Shown: positions 42,860 through 51,645, counted from the first letter of the stretch. The stretch is 64,000 nt of DNA from Nitratireductor aquimarinus (GCF_046773475.1 NZ_CP177239.1:1736001-1800000); one strand, 5' to 3'. A program made the numbers and translations. The notes: a model not told the origin generated them from the letters alone.

Positions 42860-43359
42860 GCGCCATCACCATCCGCCCGGAGACTGAGGCCGACCGCGAT
42901 GCGGTTCATGCCCTGCTGACCGCCGCCTTTGACGGCGATGGCGAGGCCGGGCTTGTTGCGGCCCTTCACGCGGCGGGTGACGCCGTGCTGGCGCTGGTGG
43001 CCGAAGCCGATGACGGCGCGATCTGCGGCCATGTGCTTTTCTCGCGCCTGACCGTCGAGAGTGGCGGCGGCAGCTTTCCGGCGGTGGCGCTCGCGCCGCT
43101 TGCCGTTCTGCCGGAGCACCAGCGGCAGGGCATCGGCGCACAGCTTGTCGAGGAAGCGCATCGGCATCTCAGAGCTGCCGGCGAGACGCTTTCCATCGTG
43201 CTCGGCGAGCCGGCCTATTACGGACGTTTCGGCTACACGCATGAGGATGCAGCCGCCTTCGACAGCGACTATCAGTGCGCAGCGCTGCAGGCCGCCCTTT
43301 GGGGCGCGACACCAACAACAGGACGGCTGGTCTACGCACCGGCCTTTGGCGGGCTCTGA
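42856..43359 (+). CDS. GNAT family N-acetyltransferase (YhbS-like)
   Basis: A 167-residue acetyltransferase. The acetyl-CoA loop is LPEHQRQGIGAQLVEEA, preceded by LAPLAVL and followed by VLGEPAYYGRFGYTHEDA, which is typical of YhbS-like proteins. The substrate is unknown. Its ATG overlaps the fmt TGA by four bases, and truA starts two bases after it, so it is translationally coupled inside a translation/tRNA-modification operon. Whether it shares a function with them or only travels with them cannot be told. Confidence 0.88.
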   Translation: MSAITIRPETEADRDAVHALLTAAFDGDGEAGLVAALHAAGDAVLALVAEADDGAICGHVLFSRLTVESGGGSFPAVALAPLAVLPEHQRQGIGAQLVEEAHRHLRAAGETLSIVLGEPAYYGRFGYTHEDAAAFDSDYQCAALQAALWGATPTTGRLVYAPAFGGL

Positions 43360-43361
43360 CC

Positions 43362-44105
43362 ATGGCGCGTTTTCGCATCGACATCGAATATGATGGCGGC
43401 CCCTATTTCGGCTGGCAGCGGCAGGCCACGCATCATTCGGTGCAGGCCGCGCTGGAGAACGCCATTCTGGCCTTTTCCGGTGAGACGGTTACGCTGTTTG
43501 GCGCAGGACGCACCGACACCGGCGTGCATGCGCTGGCGCAGGTGGCCCACTTCAACCTGACGCGTGAATGGACCGCGCGCACCGTGCAGAACGCCATCAA
43601 TGCGCGGCTGGCCATGGCCAAGGAAACCGTGGCCGTGATCGAGGCCGCCGAGGTGGCCGACGATTTCGACGCCCGGTTTTCCGCCAGGGCGCGCCATTAT
43701 CTCTATCGCATTCACAACCGCCGCCCGCCGCTGACGGTGGACCGCGCCCATGCCTGGCATGTGGCCGCGCCGCTGGATGTGGACGCCATGAACGAGGCGG
43801 CGCAGCGGCTGATCGGCACGCATGACTTCACCACGTTCCGCGCGGCCCAGTGTCAGGCAAAGAGCCCGATCAAGACGCTGGAAAAGCTCGACGTGACCCG
43901 TGACGGCGCGTTTGTGGAGATCCGCGCCTCGGCCCGCTCCTTCCTGCACAATCAGGTGCGGTCCTTCGCCGGAACGCTGAAGCGTGTAGGCGAAGGCGGC
44001 TGGGACGCAGACGCGGTGACGCGGGCGCTGGAAGCACGCGACCGCAAGGCCTGCGGCCCGGTGGCGCCCCCGCATGGGCTCTACCTGACGCAGGTGGACT
44101 ACTAG
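43362..44105 (+). CDS. truA: tRNA pseudouridine(38-40) synthase
   Basis: A 247-residue synthase that modifies U38-U40 in the tRNA anticodon arm. The catalytic aspartate is D52 in FGAGRTDTGVHALAQV; the start FRIDIEYDGGPYFGWQRQ is typical. MARFRID is the start, two bases after the GNAT stop. It ends the def-fmt-GNAT-truA group and is convergent with the Aha1-domain gene. Confidence 0.97.
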   Translation: MARFRIDIEYDGGPYFGWQRQATHHSVQAALENAILAFSGETVTLFGAGRTDTGVHALAQVAHFNLTREWTARTVQNAINARLAMAKETVAVIEAAEVADDFDARFSARARHYLYRIHNRRPPLTVDRAHAWHVAAPLDVDAMNEAAQRLIGTHDFTTFRAAQCQAKSPIKTLEKLDVTRDGAFVEIRASARSFLHNQVRSFAGTLKRVGEGGWDADAVTRALEARDRKACGPVAPPHGLYLTQVDY

Positions 44106-44128
44106 GCTCTGCGCCCCCCGCACCAGAA

Positions 44129-44157
44129 TGCCGCTGACACAGTGAGAGGAAGCGGCA
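44129..44157. other. Inverted repeat between truA and the Aha1-domain gene
   Basis: Arms TGCCGCT and AGCGGCA with a 15-base loop, between convergent genes. There is no T-run, so a terminator role is only possible. Confidence 0.3.
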
Positions 44158-44185
44158 GCAGAAGCGTTACGCCAAAAACGAACCG

Positions 44186-44704
44186 TCAGCCCCGGACAGC
44201 TGCGGCACCAGCCTTCCCGGCAACGTGATCTGCAAGTTTGTTCAGCGTCTGTGTGCCGAACTCGACTGCACCAAATCCGATAACGGCGGCGCGGCGCTCC
44301 GGCGTCGGGTGCATCTGGCGCAGGGTGACAACGGTTTTGCCGTTATCCTGCTCATCAAAAGTGACCAGAAGCCGGAAGCGGTCCGGATCGTTGTCTACAT
44401 CCCGGCCGTGATCGAGTTCGATCAGAACCGGGGTCTCGATCCGCAGAAACGCCATCCGGTTGGAAAACCGCGTACCGTCGGGGGCGATCATGTCGAAACG
44501 CCAGACGCCGTTTGCCCGAATGTCCACTTCATGGGACTCGATCTGGAAACCCCCAGGTCCAAACCACTGCACGATTTGCTTCGGATCGGCCCACGCCTGA
44601 AAGACCGTTTCGCGATCACCATCAACGACACGCGCGATGACGATTTCCTTGTCCAGCGGCCAGGTTTCCCAAGGCGAAGCCGGAGCTGCGGGCTTATCAA
44701 TCAT
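44186..44704 (-). CDS. SRPBCC / Aha1-domain protein
   Basis: A 172-residue protein of the Aha1-like START fold (VIARVVDGDRETVFQAWADP; IVQWFGPGGFQ; GVWRFDMIAPDG; LRIETPVLIELDHG). Members bind small hydrophobic ligands; the function is usually unknown. Its ATG lies inside the last codons of the ArsR gene (8-base overlap), so translation is coupled. ArsR-Aha1 pairs are widespread in bacteria. The MIDKPAA start is chosen for that overlap. Confidence 0.88.
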   Translation of the reverse strand: MIDKPAAPASPWETWPLDKEIVIARVVDGDRETVFQAWADPKQIVQWFGPGGFQIESHEVDIRANGVWRFDMIAPDGTRFSNRMAFLRIETPVLIELDHGRDVDNDPDRFRLLVTFDEQDNGKTVVTLRQMHPTPERRAAVIGFGAVEFGTQTLNKLADHVAGKAGAAAVRG

Positions 44705-45041
44705 CTGATTTCTCCGTCCTTGTCTTTGCAATGTGAGCTTCAAGACGATCCAGGCGGCTCTCCCATTGTCGCCGTTGGGAAGCCATCCATTCTTCGGCGC
44801 TTCTCAAAGCCGATGGATTCAACGAACAGACACGGCTCCGCCCCTCGCGTCTCGACACGATCAGACCTGCATCTTCCAGAACGCCAAGGTGCTGCGTGAA
44901 GGAGGGCAGCGCCATGTCAAATGGAGCCGCCAACCGGGATACGGTTGCATCCCCTTCGCTTAGCGCCCGGATCACTGCGCGTCGGGTTGGATCAGCAAGC
45001 GCAGCGAAAGTCTGTTCGATAAGTGGCTTTTGCTTAGGCAT
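44697..45041 (-). CDS. ArsR family regulator of the Aha1-domain operon
   Basis: A 114-residue winged-helix regulator (LADPTRRAVIRALSEGDATV; MALPSFTQHLGVLEDAGLIV; SRREGRSRVCSL). It has no metal-binding cysteine cluster, as usual for ArsR proteins next to Aha1 genes. MPKQKPLI is taken as the start; an ATG four codons earlier is also in frame. The start codon sits in the centre of a palindrome, and a -35/-10 pair places transcription at about the ATG, so the mRNA is probably leaderless. It most likely represses its own operon. Confidence 0.88.
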   Translation of the reverse strand: MPKQKPLIEQTFAALADPTRRAVIRALSEGDATVSRLAAPFDMALPSFTQHLGVLEDAGLIVSRREGRSRVCSLNPSALRSAEEWMASQRRQWESRLDRLEAHIAKTRTEKSDD

Positions 45042-45089
45042 TGACCTAAGCATAGCAGATTCTTCACTTAGGTCAAGACCTAAGTGAAA
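45032..45089 (-). promoter_or_regulatory. Promoter with two ArsR operator-like palindromes
   Basis: Distal site: arm TTCACTTAGGTC, AA, and its exact complement (45064-45089). Proximal site: GCTTAGG-N6-CCTAAGC (45032-45051), which contains the ATG. Both share CTTAGG, and their centres are 35 bp apart. On the minus strand, TTGACC (inside the distal site) and TATGCT are separated by 16 bp, a good sigma-70 promoter. Confidence 0.75.
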
Positions 45090-45130
45090 GCGACCGACCT
45101 GTATCGCAGCCGCAAGCACTCCACGAAGAT

Positions 45131-45613
45131 CTAGACAATCTCGGCGGGCCGCGCGGCTTTCGGCACCGGCCAGGATGGCGTGATGCCCGGCTGCGGCGGG
45201 CGCTCCAGATAGGTGGAGAGCACCACATAGCTGCGTGTCGCCTTGACGCCGGGCGTGTCGTAGAGCCGGGCGAGCAGCCCTTCGAGCGCGCGCGTGGAAG
45301 CGGCCCGCACCTTCAGGAGCATGCAGGCGTCTCCCGCCACCGAATGCACTTCCTCCACCTCGGGACATTCGGCAATCGCCATCAACGCCGGTGTCTTGCC
45401 CCAGCCGCTTGTGTCGACGTGAATGAAGGCCAGCAGCCCCTTGCCCACCGCGCCGGGATCGATGAGCGCGGCCATCCGGCGGATCGCGCCGCTTTTCTTC
45501 AACCGTTTCACGCGCTCATGCGCGGCAGGTGCGGAAAGGCCCACCCGCTTGCCCAGCTCCGCGTAGCTGACCGTCGCGTCTTCGACCAAGACGGCTAATA
45601 TTTTTCGGTCCAT
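45131..45613 (-). CDS. Lrp/AsnC family transcriptional regulator
   Basis: A 160-residue protein with an AsnC-type HTH (MDRKILAVLVEDATVSYAEL; VGLSAPAAHERVKRLKKSG) and a RAM ligand domain (CPEVEEVHSVAGDACMLLKV). The ATG is fixed by a stop four codons upstream. It is divergent from an MFS gene across 108 bp and probably regulates it, with an amino acid or similar small molecule as effector (inference). A Pro-rich tail ends it. Confidence 0.9.
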   Translation of the reverse strand: MDRKILAVLVEDATVSYAELGKRVGLSAPAAHERVKRLKKSGAIRRMAALIDPGAVGKGLLAFIHVDTSGWGKTPALMAIAECPEVEEVHSVAGDACMLLKVRAASTRALEGLLARLYDTPGVKATRSYVVLSTYLERPPQPGITPSWPVPKAARPAEIV

Positions 45614-45712
45614 GGGGTCGAGCTGCTAGGTTGCGGAGGCCAGCGCGTGAATATCATCTGTTTCTTTCATGGTTCGGCAAATTCCGATTGAAGCTTAATT
45701 TGGTTCGGACAT

Positions 45713-45722
45713 TATGCGCATA
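45713..45722. promoter_or_regulatory. Palindrome at the MFS start, Lrp-MFS divergent region
   Basis: TATGCGCATA ends at the first base of the MFS start codon. GGTTCGG occurs twice further upstream (about 45671 and 45702). These are candidate Lrp sites, but the evidence is weak. Confidence 0.25.
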
Positions 45723-46897
45723 TGTCGAAGCTCAATCAAACACCTGTCGATGGCGACCTGGCGCTTGTGCTGGACACGCGCATTCCGCCAACGGTCTTTC
45801 TGCTCACCGGCTGCGTGGCGGTGATCGGCTGCAATTCACTTGTTCTTTCGCCCATCGCGCCGGAAGTGTCGCGCTCTCTTGGCGCGTCGGTTCAGGGCGT
45901 CATGATCGCCTCGGCGGCGTTCGGTCTGGGCACGGCGGGCAGCGCCCTTTTCCTCGCCCGCCACATCGACCGGCTGGGCGCGTGGCGCATGCTGCGGATG
46001 GCTTTTGCCGTTCTGGCATTCGCGCTGGGCGTCAGCGCCGTCGCGCCGCTGCTGGCGGTTCTGGTGGCGGCGCAACTCGTCGCGGGCCTTGCGGCAGGCA
46101 TCGCGCTGCCGGCGATCTACACCAATGCGGCGACCGTCGCTCCTTCAGGGCGCGAGACCGAAACGGTCGGCATCGTCCTGACCGGCTGGACCCTGAGCCT
46201 CGTGGCGGGCGTCTCCCTGTCGGCGGTTCTGGCGGACATGCTGCACTGGCGCGCGGTGTTTGCGCTGGTCTGCCTTCTGGCGGTGGGCGCCTTTCTCGTG
46301 CTCGCCTTCAACGGACGCCGGGACACGCTCTCAGAGGAGCCCGCCATGGCCCCGCTGGCGGCCCTGCGCACGCCGGGGCTCGTGCCGTTGCTTCTGGCCT
46401 GCGGCGCGTTCATGGGCTCCTTCTATGGCGTCTACGCCTATGTCGGCGACCATCTGGCCAATGCGCTCGGCAGGCCGGTCAGCGCCAACGGGCTGCTGAC
46501 GCTGGTCTACGGACTCGGTTTCGGGGCGGCGGTTCTGCTCGACAGGCCGGTGCAGAATCTGGGCGTCCGCAATCTCCTGCCTTTCGCCTTCGCCTTTGTG
46601 GCGGCGGTCTATCTGGCGATCCTTTGGGGTGCGGACAGTTTCGAGACCCTGCTCGCCATTGCCTTCGTCTGGGGGCTGGCGAACCATCTGGGCCTCAACA
46701 TGCTGATTGTCCGGCTGACCGGCATCGCGCCCACGCGCCGGGGCGCGATCATGGGACTGAACAGCGCCACGACCTATATCGCCGCCTTTGCCGGGACGCT
46801 CGCTTTCGGGCCGGTCTATGCGGGGTTCGGGCTTGGAGCGACGGCGGCAATGGCCGCGCTTCTAATGCTGTTTGCAGCCATCGCCGCTGCGCGCTGA
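45722..46897 (+). CDS. MFS transporter divergent from the Lrp regulator
   Basis: A 391-residue protein with about 12 membrane helices (VFLLTGCVAVIGCNSLVLSP; ASAAFGLGTAGSALFLAR; and the loop RHIDRLGAWRMLRMAF). It resembles drug:H+ antiporter-1 type exporters such as the arabinose-efflux group. The substrate is not evident. Pairing with Lrp/AsnC suggests amino acid or metabolite export (inference). Confidence 0.87.
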   Translation: MSKLNQTPVDGDLALVLDTRIPPTVFLLTGCVAVIGCNSLVLSPIAPEVSRSLGASVQGVMIASAAFGLGTAGSALFLARHIDRLGAWRMLRMAFAVLAFALGVSAVAPLLAVLVAAQLVAGLAAGIALPAIYTNAATVAPSGRETETVGIVLTGWTLSLVAGVSLSAVLADMLHWRAVFALVCLLAVGAFLVLAFNGRRDTLSEEPAMAPLAALRTPGLVPLLLACGAFMGSFYGVYAYVGDHLANALGRPVSANGLLTLVYGLGFGAAVLLDRPVQNLGVRNLLPFAFAFVAAVYLAILWGADSFETLLAIAFVWGLANHLGLNMLIVRLTGIAPTRRGAIMGLNSATTYIAAFAGTLAFGPVYAGFGLGATAAMAALLMLFAAIAAAR

Positions 46898-46922
46898 CCC
46901 GCGGCCGCGCCTTGTTCATGGT

Positions 46923-46964
46923 CCCGATTGCGGGCACTATGCCCTGACTGCATTCGCAATCGGG
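46923..46964 (+). promoter_or_regulatory. Hairpin in the leader of the mechanosensitive channel gene
   Basis: Perfect 10-bp arms CCCGATTGCG and CGCAATCGGG enclose 22 bases and end seven bases before the ATG. The only Shine-Dalgarno-like sequence (GGGG, 46962-46965) lies in the 3' arm, so the hairpin could hide it. Alternatively it is the terminator of the upstream MFS gene. Confidence 0.5.
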
Positions 46965-46971
46965 GTACGCC

Positions 46972-49368
46972 ATGCATCGATTTTGGACCGGGTTCCTGAT
47001 CCTTCTTCTGCTCGCAGCCCCCATCCGGACAGCCGCCGCACAGGTGCAGACCGACACGCCGCCGGACATCGACACGCTGATGATAAGGTGGGATGCTTCG
47101 GCTGCCCGCGCGGAAGAAGCGCTCAGAAACCGGCGGGCTTCCACCGATGCGCTTGAGGCGCTGAGGACCGAAATTGCGGGGCAGCGCACAGAAGCGTTCG
47201 AGATTATCGAGCGCGGCGACATTCTCACGCTCACCCTGCAGGCGCAGCTTGATGCGCTCGGCCCGCCACCGGCTGACGGCGCGGAGGAAACACCCGCCAT
47301 CGCCACCCGCCGCGCCGAGCTGACGGAAGCGTTTGACGCCGCCAACAAGCCGATCCTTGCCGCAAAACAGGCCTTCAACCGCGCCGAAGTGCTGATCGAC
47401 GAGATCGACAAGCTGATACGCTCACGCCAGCGAACGGACCTGTTCGAGCGCATTCCCTCGCCACTTGTGCCAACCCGCTGGCTGCCCGCCTTTGCAGAAC
47501 TGGGCGACTATCTGAGTGGCGTTGCAAGCGAGGTTTCCGGCGCAGTGCGCGACCCGACGCGCGGCCTGCTTTCGCGCCAGCGCATCCCGATCGCGCTGGC
47601 GCTTTTCGGCGGCAGTCTGGTGATGCTGCTGGCGATCCAGCCATTCATTCTGCGCCGGATGGATGCCGGGGTGAATGCCGCGATCCGCCCGATCCGGCGC
47701 AACCTGCTGCTCGGCCTTTCGCTGGCGCTCCGCTTCATTCTGCCGCTGATTGCCGGCCTGCTCTTCTTCGGCGCATTCGCCAGCCTCGGGCTGACGCTCT
47801 ATGAAGGGCGCTCGCTCAACACGATTGCGCTTACGCTGCCCATGTTGCTGGTGTTCTCATACTGGCTGGGCCATGCGCTTTTCGCCCCCACGCTGCCCGG
47901 TTTTCGCTTTGTTGAAATGTCCGACAGGGCGGCCCGGACCGCGACCCGTATCTGCCTTGGGCTCGGCGGCATGCTGGCGCTGGAAATCATGCTGGAGCAG
48001 ATGGAGAAGGACTACAGTTTTGCGCCGGAAACACGCTCTGTTCTGGCAACCACGGTGGTCCTTCTGGGAAGCCTGCTCCTGTGGAGACTGGCTTCGCTTC
48101 TGGCCAGATCGGACAAACCGCCGGAAGAATCCACCGCGCGCACAGATGCGGACCATGAGGACGCCACGGCGTTTCATCCCCGCGCGCTGATCGCCTATCT
48201 GATCCGCCTTGCCGCCATTGCCGCCGTCGTTTTTTCCCTTGCGGGCTATGTGGAAATCGCCCGCGATGCACTCGGTCCCATGATCCGCTCGCTCGGCCTG
48301 CTTGGTGTGGCGCTTGCCGTCTACCGGCTGCTTGTCTCGGCCTCGCACATCGCGGTTCGCGAGGAGAAGGCCGTCTCCTCGCTGATGCCTTTTGCGGCCG
48401 CCACCATCGTGGCGCTTGCCACGCTGCCGCTGTTCGCCCTGATCTGGGGCGCGCGGGAGGCCGACATCTCCGATGTCTGGATCCTGCTGACCGAGGGTGT
48501 CGAGTTCGGCGGCACCCGAATTTCATTCGGCGTGGTGGTGATGCTCGTCGCCATCTTCGTGATCGGCGTGATCCTGACGCGCTGGCTTCAGCGCATGCTG
48601 AGCACGACCGTTCTGCCCAAGACACGCCTCGACAGCGGCGGGCGCAATGCGGTGGTGACCGGGCTTGGCTATGTGGGCATCACGCTATCCGCGCTGATCG
48701 CGGTGTCGACAGCCGGGCTGGACCTTTCGAGCATCACCATCGTTGCCGGCGCGCTTTCGGTGGGCATCGGCTTTGGCCTGCAGGCCATCGTGTCGAACTT
48801 CATTTCAGGCATCATTCTCCTGATCGAGCGGCCCATCAAGGAAGGCGACTGGATCGAGGTGGCCGGCAACTCAGGCATCGTGCGCAAGATTTCCGTGCGT
48901 TCCACCCGCATCGAAACCTTCGACCGGCACGAGGTGATCGTGCCCAATGCAGACCTGATCGCCGGCACCGTGACCAACATGACCCTGAGCAGCCACACGG
49001 GGCGGCTGATCGTGCCGGTGGGTGTCGCCTATGGCAGCGATCTGGAAAAGACGCGCGAAATTCTACTGGAGAAAGCGCGGGCGCACCGGCTTGTGCTGAA
49101 ATATCCGGAACCGGTGGTGCTGTTCATGGGGCTCGGCGAAAGCGCGCTCGACTTCGAGCTGCGCTGCTTCGTCAACGATGTCTATTCCGTGCTGTCGGCC
49201 AGATCGGATCTCCTGTTCGAGATCTACAGGGCGCTCAGCGAGGCAGGCATCGAGATACCCTTCCCGCAACGCGATGTGAGCCTGCGCAATGTGGGAGACA
49301 TTGTCGACGCGGTGACATCCAGACGCGATGGCGGACAGGCGCCGAAACCCGCGCCCGACCCTGCCTAG
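46972..49368 (+). CDS. Large MscS family mechanosensitive channel with DUF3772
   Basis: A 798-residue inner-membrane channel. A signal peptide (FLILLLLAAPIRTAAAQ) is followed by a periplasmic DUF3772 coiled region (about residues 30-170), some ten membrane helices, and the MscS core: pore helix ALSVGIGFGLQAIVSNFISG, then LIERPIKEGDWIEV, RSTRIETFDRHEVIVPNADL and the beta/C-terminal domain. It should release solutes on hypo-osmotic shock. It is monocistronic, with a hairpin at its ribosome-binding site. A Pro-rich tail ends the protein. Confidence 0.93.
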   Translation: MHRFWTGFLILLLLAAPIRTAAAQVQTDTPPDIDTLMIRWDASAARAEEALRNRRASTDALEALRTEIAGQRTEAFEIIERGDILTLTLQAQLDALGPPPADGAEETPAIATRRAELTEAFDAANKPILAAKQAFNRAEVLIDEIDKLIRSRQRTDLFERIPSPLVPTRWLPAFAELGDYLSGVASEVSGAVRDPTRGLLSRQRIPIALALFGGSLVMLLAIQPFILRRMDAGVNAAIRPIRRNLLLGLSLALRFILPLIAGLLFFGAFASLGLTLYEGRSLNTIALTLPMLLVFSYWLGHALFAPTLPGFRFVEMSDRAARTATRICLGLGGMLALEIMLEQMEKDYSFAPETRSVLATTVVLLGSLLLWRLASLLARSDKPPEESTARTDADHEDATAFHPRALIAYLIRLAAIAAVVFSLAGYVEIARDALGPMIRSLGLLGVALAVYRLLVSASHIAVREEKAVSSLMPFAAATIVALATLPLFALIWGAREADISDVWILLTEGVEFGGTRISFGVVVMLVAIFVIGVILTRWLQRMLSTTVLPKTRLDSGGRNAVVTGLGYVGITLSALIAVSTAGLDLSSITIVAGALSVGIGFGLQAIVSNFISGIILLIERPIKEGDWIEVAGNSGIVRKISVRSTRIETFDRHEVIVPNADLIAGTVTNMTLSSHTGRLIVPVGVAYGSDLEKTREILLEKARAHRLVLKYPEPVVLFMGLGESALDFELRCFVNDVYSVLSARSDLLFEIYRALSEAGIEIPFPQRDVSLRNVGDIVDAVTSRRDGGQAPKPAPDPA

Positions 49369-49382
49369 GGTCAGGACCCTAG
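49365..49382. other. Palindrome over the channel gene's stop codon
   Basis: CTAGGGTC-AG-GACCCTAG, a perfect 8-bp inverted repeat that contains the TAG stop. A third CCCTAG follows at about 49407-49412. It may help end transcription between the convergent genes. Confidence 0.4.
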
Positions 49383-49408
49383 AAAGGCTTCACGGGCTGC
49401 TTCAGACC

Positions 49409-50002
49409 CTAGCCTGCGCGCGTCAGCCCCAGAAGCCCCTCAAAGGTGAACAGAACGCCGAGCGAGGCTGCGAACATGGCCGCGAAGACGGCGGAAGCGA
49501 CGGCTGGCCCCTTGCCGATGGCCGCATTCGTCAGACGCCAGGAGAGCACAAGCGTGCCGATGAAGATGACGAAGGTGAGAAGATTGGCGAGTTCCGCCGC
49601 AGCCGGGATGAACAGGCGGATCAGCATGGCCGGCAGCGTGATCCACGAAAAAAGCGCGGACGCCCAGTTGCTCGCCACCACATAGTGCACAAAGCGGTCC
49701 GCAATGCCCGCCGGCCGCGCCACCAGCGCAAGAATGGCGAACGGGATGACCCAGGTGGCAATATCCGTGACCATCAGGCGATTGAAGAGCGCGAACCGGG
49801 CCGCGACAACCTCGCCGCCCGCCAGCTCGTTTGAGATGGTCACCCACCCGACCACAAGCGGCGGGAAGGCGACCAGAATGGCGAAGAAGGAATTCCAGAA
49901 CCCGTCAGCCGACAGGTCGAGCAGGCGCAGCCCCTCGGAACGCCCCATCATCATGCGCCAGACGCCGGCAAAATTCTGCTGGATCTCGGCAAAGGACGGC
50001 AT
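49409..50002 (-). CDS. Multi-pass membrane protein of unknown function in the dap operon
   Basis: A 197-residue protein with about five hydrophobic segments (FFAILVAFPPLVVGWVTI; MVTDIATWVIPFAILALVA; LFSWITLPAMLIRLFI; ELANLLTFVIFIGTLVLSW; VASAVFAAMFAASLGVLF). It starts two bases after the dapE stop, so it is tightly linked to dapE. Similar unnamed proteins follow dapE in rhizobia. I do not recognise a named family; a YIP1-like or transport role is possible but not supported by motifs. Confidence 0.8.
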   Translation of the reverse strand: MPSFAEIQQNFAGVWRMMMGRSEGLRLLDLSADGFWNSFFAILVAFPPLVVGWVTISNELAGGEVVAARFALFNRLMVTDIATWVIPFAILALVARPAGIADRFVHYVVASNWASALFSWITLPAMLIRLFIPAAAELANLLTFVIFIGTLVLSWRLTNAAIGKGPAVASAVFAAMFAASLGVLFTFEGLLGLTRAG

Positions 50003-50004
50003 TG

Positions 50005-51192
50005 TCAGGCGAACCAGTCTTCAAGGAAGCGCAGATAAATCTGCGTGAGGGTTTCCAGATCGGCCAGCGCAACGCGCTCGTCGACCATGTGCATGGTCTG
50101 TCCGACAAGGCCGAATTCGACCACCGGGCAATAATCCTTGATGAAACGCGCATCCGACGTGCCGCCGGACGTGGAAAGCTCGGGCCGCGCGCCCACGACG
50201 GCTTCGACCGAAGCCGAAAGGGTTGCGACCAGCCTGTCATCACGCGTCAGGAAGACCGGGCTTGGCCGGCCGAGCCATTCGATGTCGAAATCCACCGGCT
50301 CGTCCGCATTGCCGCGCAGTCGGTTTGCGGCTGCGGCGCGATCCAGCCGGTTGTGGATTTCGGCCTGCAGGCTTTCCGCGCTCCACGTGTCGTTGAAGCG
50401 AATGTTGAAAACAGCGCTTGCGCGCGCCGGAATGACATTGGTGGCCTTGTTGCCCACATCGACCGTGGTCACTTCCAGATTGCTTGGCTGGAAATCCTTC
50501 GTGCCTTCATCGAAGGGCTGTTCGAGCAGCGCCTCGAGGAGCTGCATAAGCCCCGGCACCGGATTGTCTGCACGGTGCGGATAGGCCACATGGCCCTGAC
50601 GCCCATTGACGGTGATGCGGCCGGACAGCGACCCGCGACGGCCGATCTTGATCATGTCGCCGAGCGCATCGGGATTGGTCGGCTCACCGACGATGGAGGC
50701 ATCCCATTTCTCGCCGCGTTCTGCGGCCCATTCCAGAAGCTTCACCGTGCCATTGATGGCCGGGCCTTCCTCATCGCCCGTGATGAGGAACGAAACGGAG
50801 CCTTTCGGCTTGCCATGGGTTTTCACATAGCGCGCAAGCGCGGCCACGAAACAGGCAATGCCGCCCTTCATGTCCACCGCGCCGCGGCCATACATCTGGC
50901 CATCGGCAATCGCGGCGGCAAAGGGCGGGTGCTTCCAGGCGGCTTCATCGCCCGGCGGAACCACATCCGTGTGCCCGGCAAACATCAGATGCGGGCCGTC
51001 TCCGGCAAGCTTGCCGTAGAGATTTTCAATGTCGGGGGTGCCATCCTCGGAGAAGACGGGACGCTCGACCGTGCAGTCCAGCGCCTTCAACATGCCCTGA
51101 AGCACGGAAAGCGCCTGACCTTCGACCGGCGTGACGGAAGGACAGCGGATTAGCTCGGCGAGATTCGCCGCGGGATCGGTAGGCAGTGTCAT
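50005..51192 (-). CDS. dapE: Succinyl-diaminopimelate desuccinylase
   Basis: A 395-residue dizinc M20 hydrolase in lysine/diaminopimelate synthesis. It releases LL-DAP from N-succinyl-LL-DAP. Motifs: FAGHTDVVP (H74, D76), GRGAVDMKGG, ITGDEEGPA and GGTSDARFI. It belongs with dapD, 450 bp upstream, and a DUF805 gene between them. The ATG at 51192 gives normal length. The membrane protein gene downstream is two bases away. Confidence 0.96.
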   Translation of the reverse strand: MTLPTDPAANLAELIRCPSVTPVEGQALSVLQGMLKALDCTVERPVFSEDGTPDIENLYGKLAGDGPHLMFAGHTDVVPPGDEAAWKHPPFAAAIADGQMYGRGAVDMKGGIACFVAALARYVKTHGKPKGSVSFLITGDEEGPAINGTVKLLEWAAERGEKWDASIVGEPTNPDALGDMIKIGRRGSLSGRITVNGRQGHVAYPHRADNPVPGLMQLLEALLEQPFDEGTKDFQPSNLEVTTVDVGNKATNVIPARASAVFNIRFNDTWSAESLQAEIHNRLDRAAAANRLRGNADEPVDFDIEWLGRPSPVFLTRDDRLVATLSASVEAVVGARPELSTSGGTSDARFIKDYCPVVEFGLVGQTMHMVDERVALADLETLTQIYLRFLEDWFA

Positions 51193-51253
51193 AGGTGAGA
51201 GGGATAATCCAACCGCGCGCGGCTGTCACGCAGCAAGACACCGCCACCGCCCT

Positions 51254-51625
51254 CTATTGCTTCGGCGCGTTGGTCCGCTCGCCATATTCGTTTGCGCCAG
51301 GATCGCCCGGATAGAGACACAGAACGATGAAGGCGAGGATCGAAACCATCGGAACGAAAAGTGCGAAGGCGAACATGCCGGACTTTCCGAAATCGTGCAG
51401 GCGCTTGACGCCAAGCGCGACCGAGGAGAATGCCGACAGCATGAACATGCCCCAGAAGAGCAATGCCCACACGCCGCTGGCGCCGCTGCCTTCCGGCGCC
51501 AGGGTGAAGCGGTAAAGCACTAGGGCCTGCAGGACCGCCAGAAGCAGTCCCGCCAGAAAGAAAGCCGCGCGGCTGACCCGTCCGGAGAAACCCAGGAACA
51601 GCCATGAGATCTGATTCTTGGTCAT
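51254..51625 (-). CDS. DUF805 membrane protein
   Basis: A 123-residue protein with about four helices and the DUF805 pattern (WLFLGFSGRVSRAAFFLAGL; SVALGVKRLHDFGKSGM; CLYPGDPGANEYG). The family is inner-membrane and of unknown function. It starts 20 bp after dapD and ends 61 bp before dapE, so it is inside the lysine pathway operon, but a link to lysine synthesis is not established. Confidence 0.87.
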   Translation of the reverse strand: MTKNQISWLFLGFSGRVSRAAFFLAGLLLAVLQALVLYRFTLAPEGSGASGVWALLFWGMFMLSAFSSVALGVKRLHDFGKSGMFAFALFVPMVSILAFIVLCLYPGDPGANEYGERTNAPKQ

Positions 51626-51645
51626 CGCGCCGCTCCGCCTGCCCG

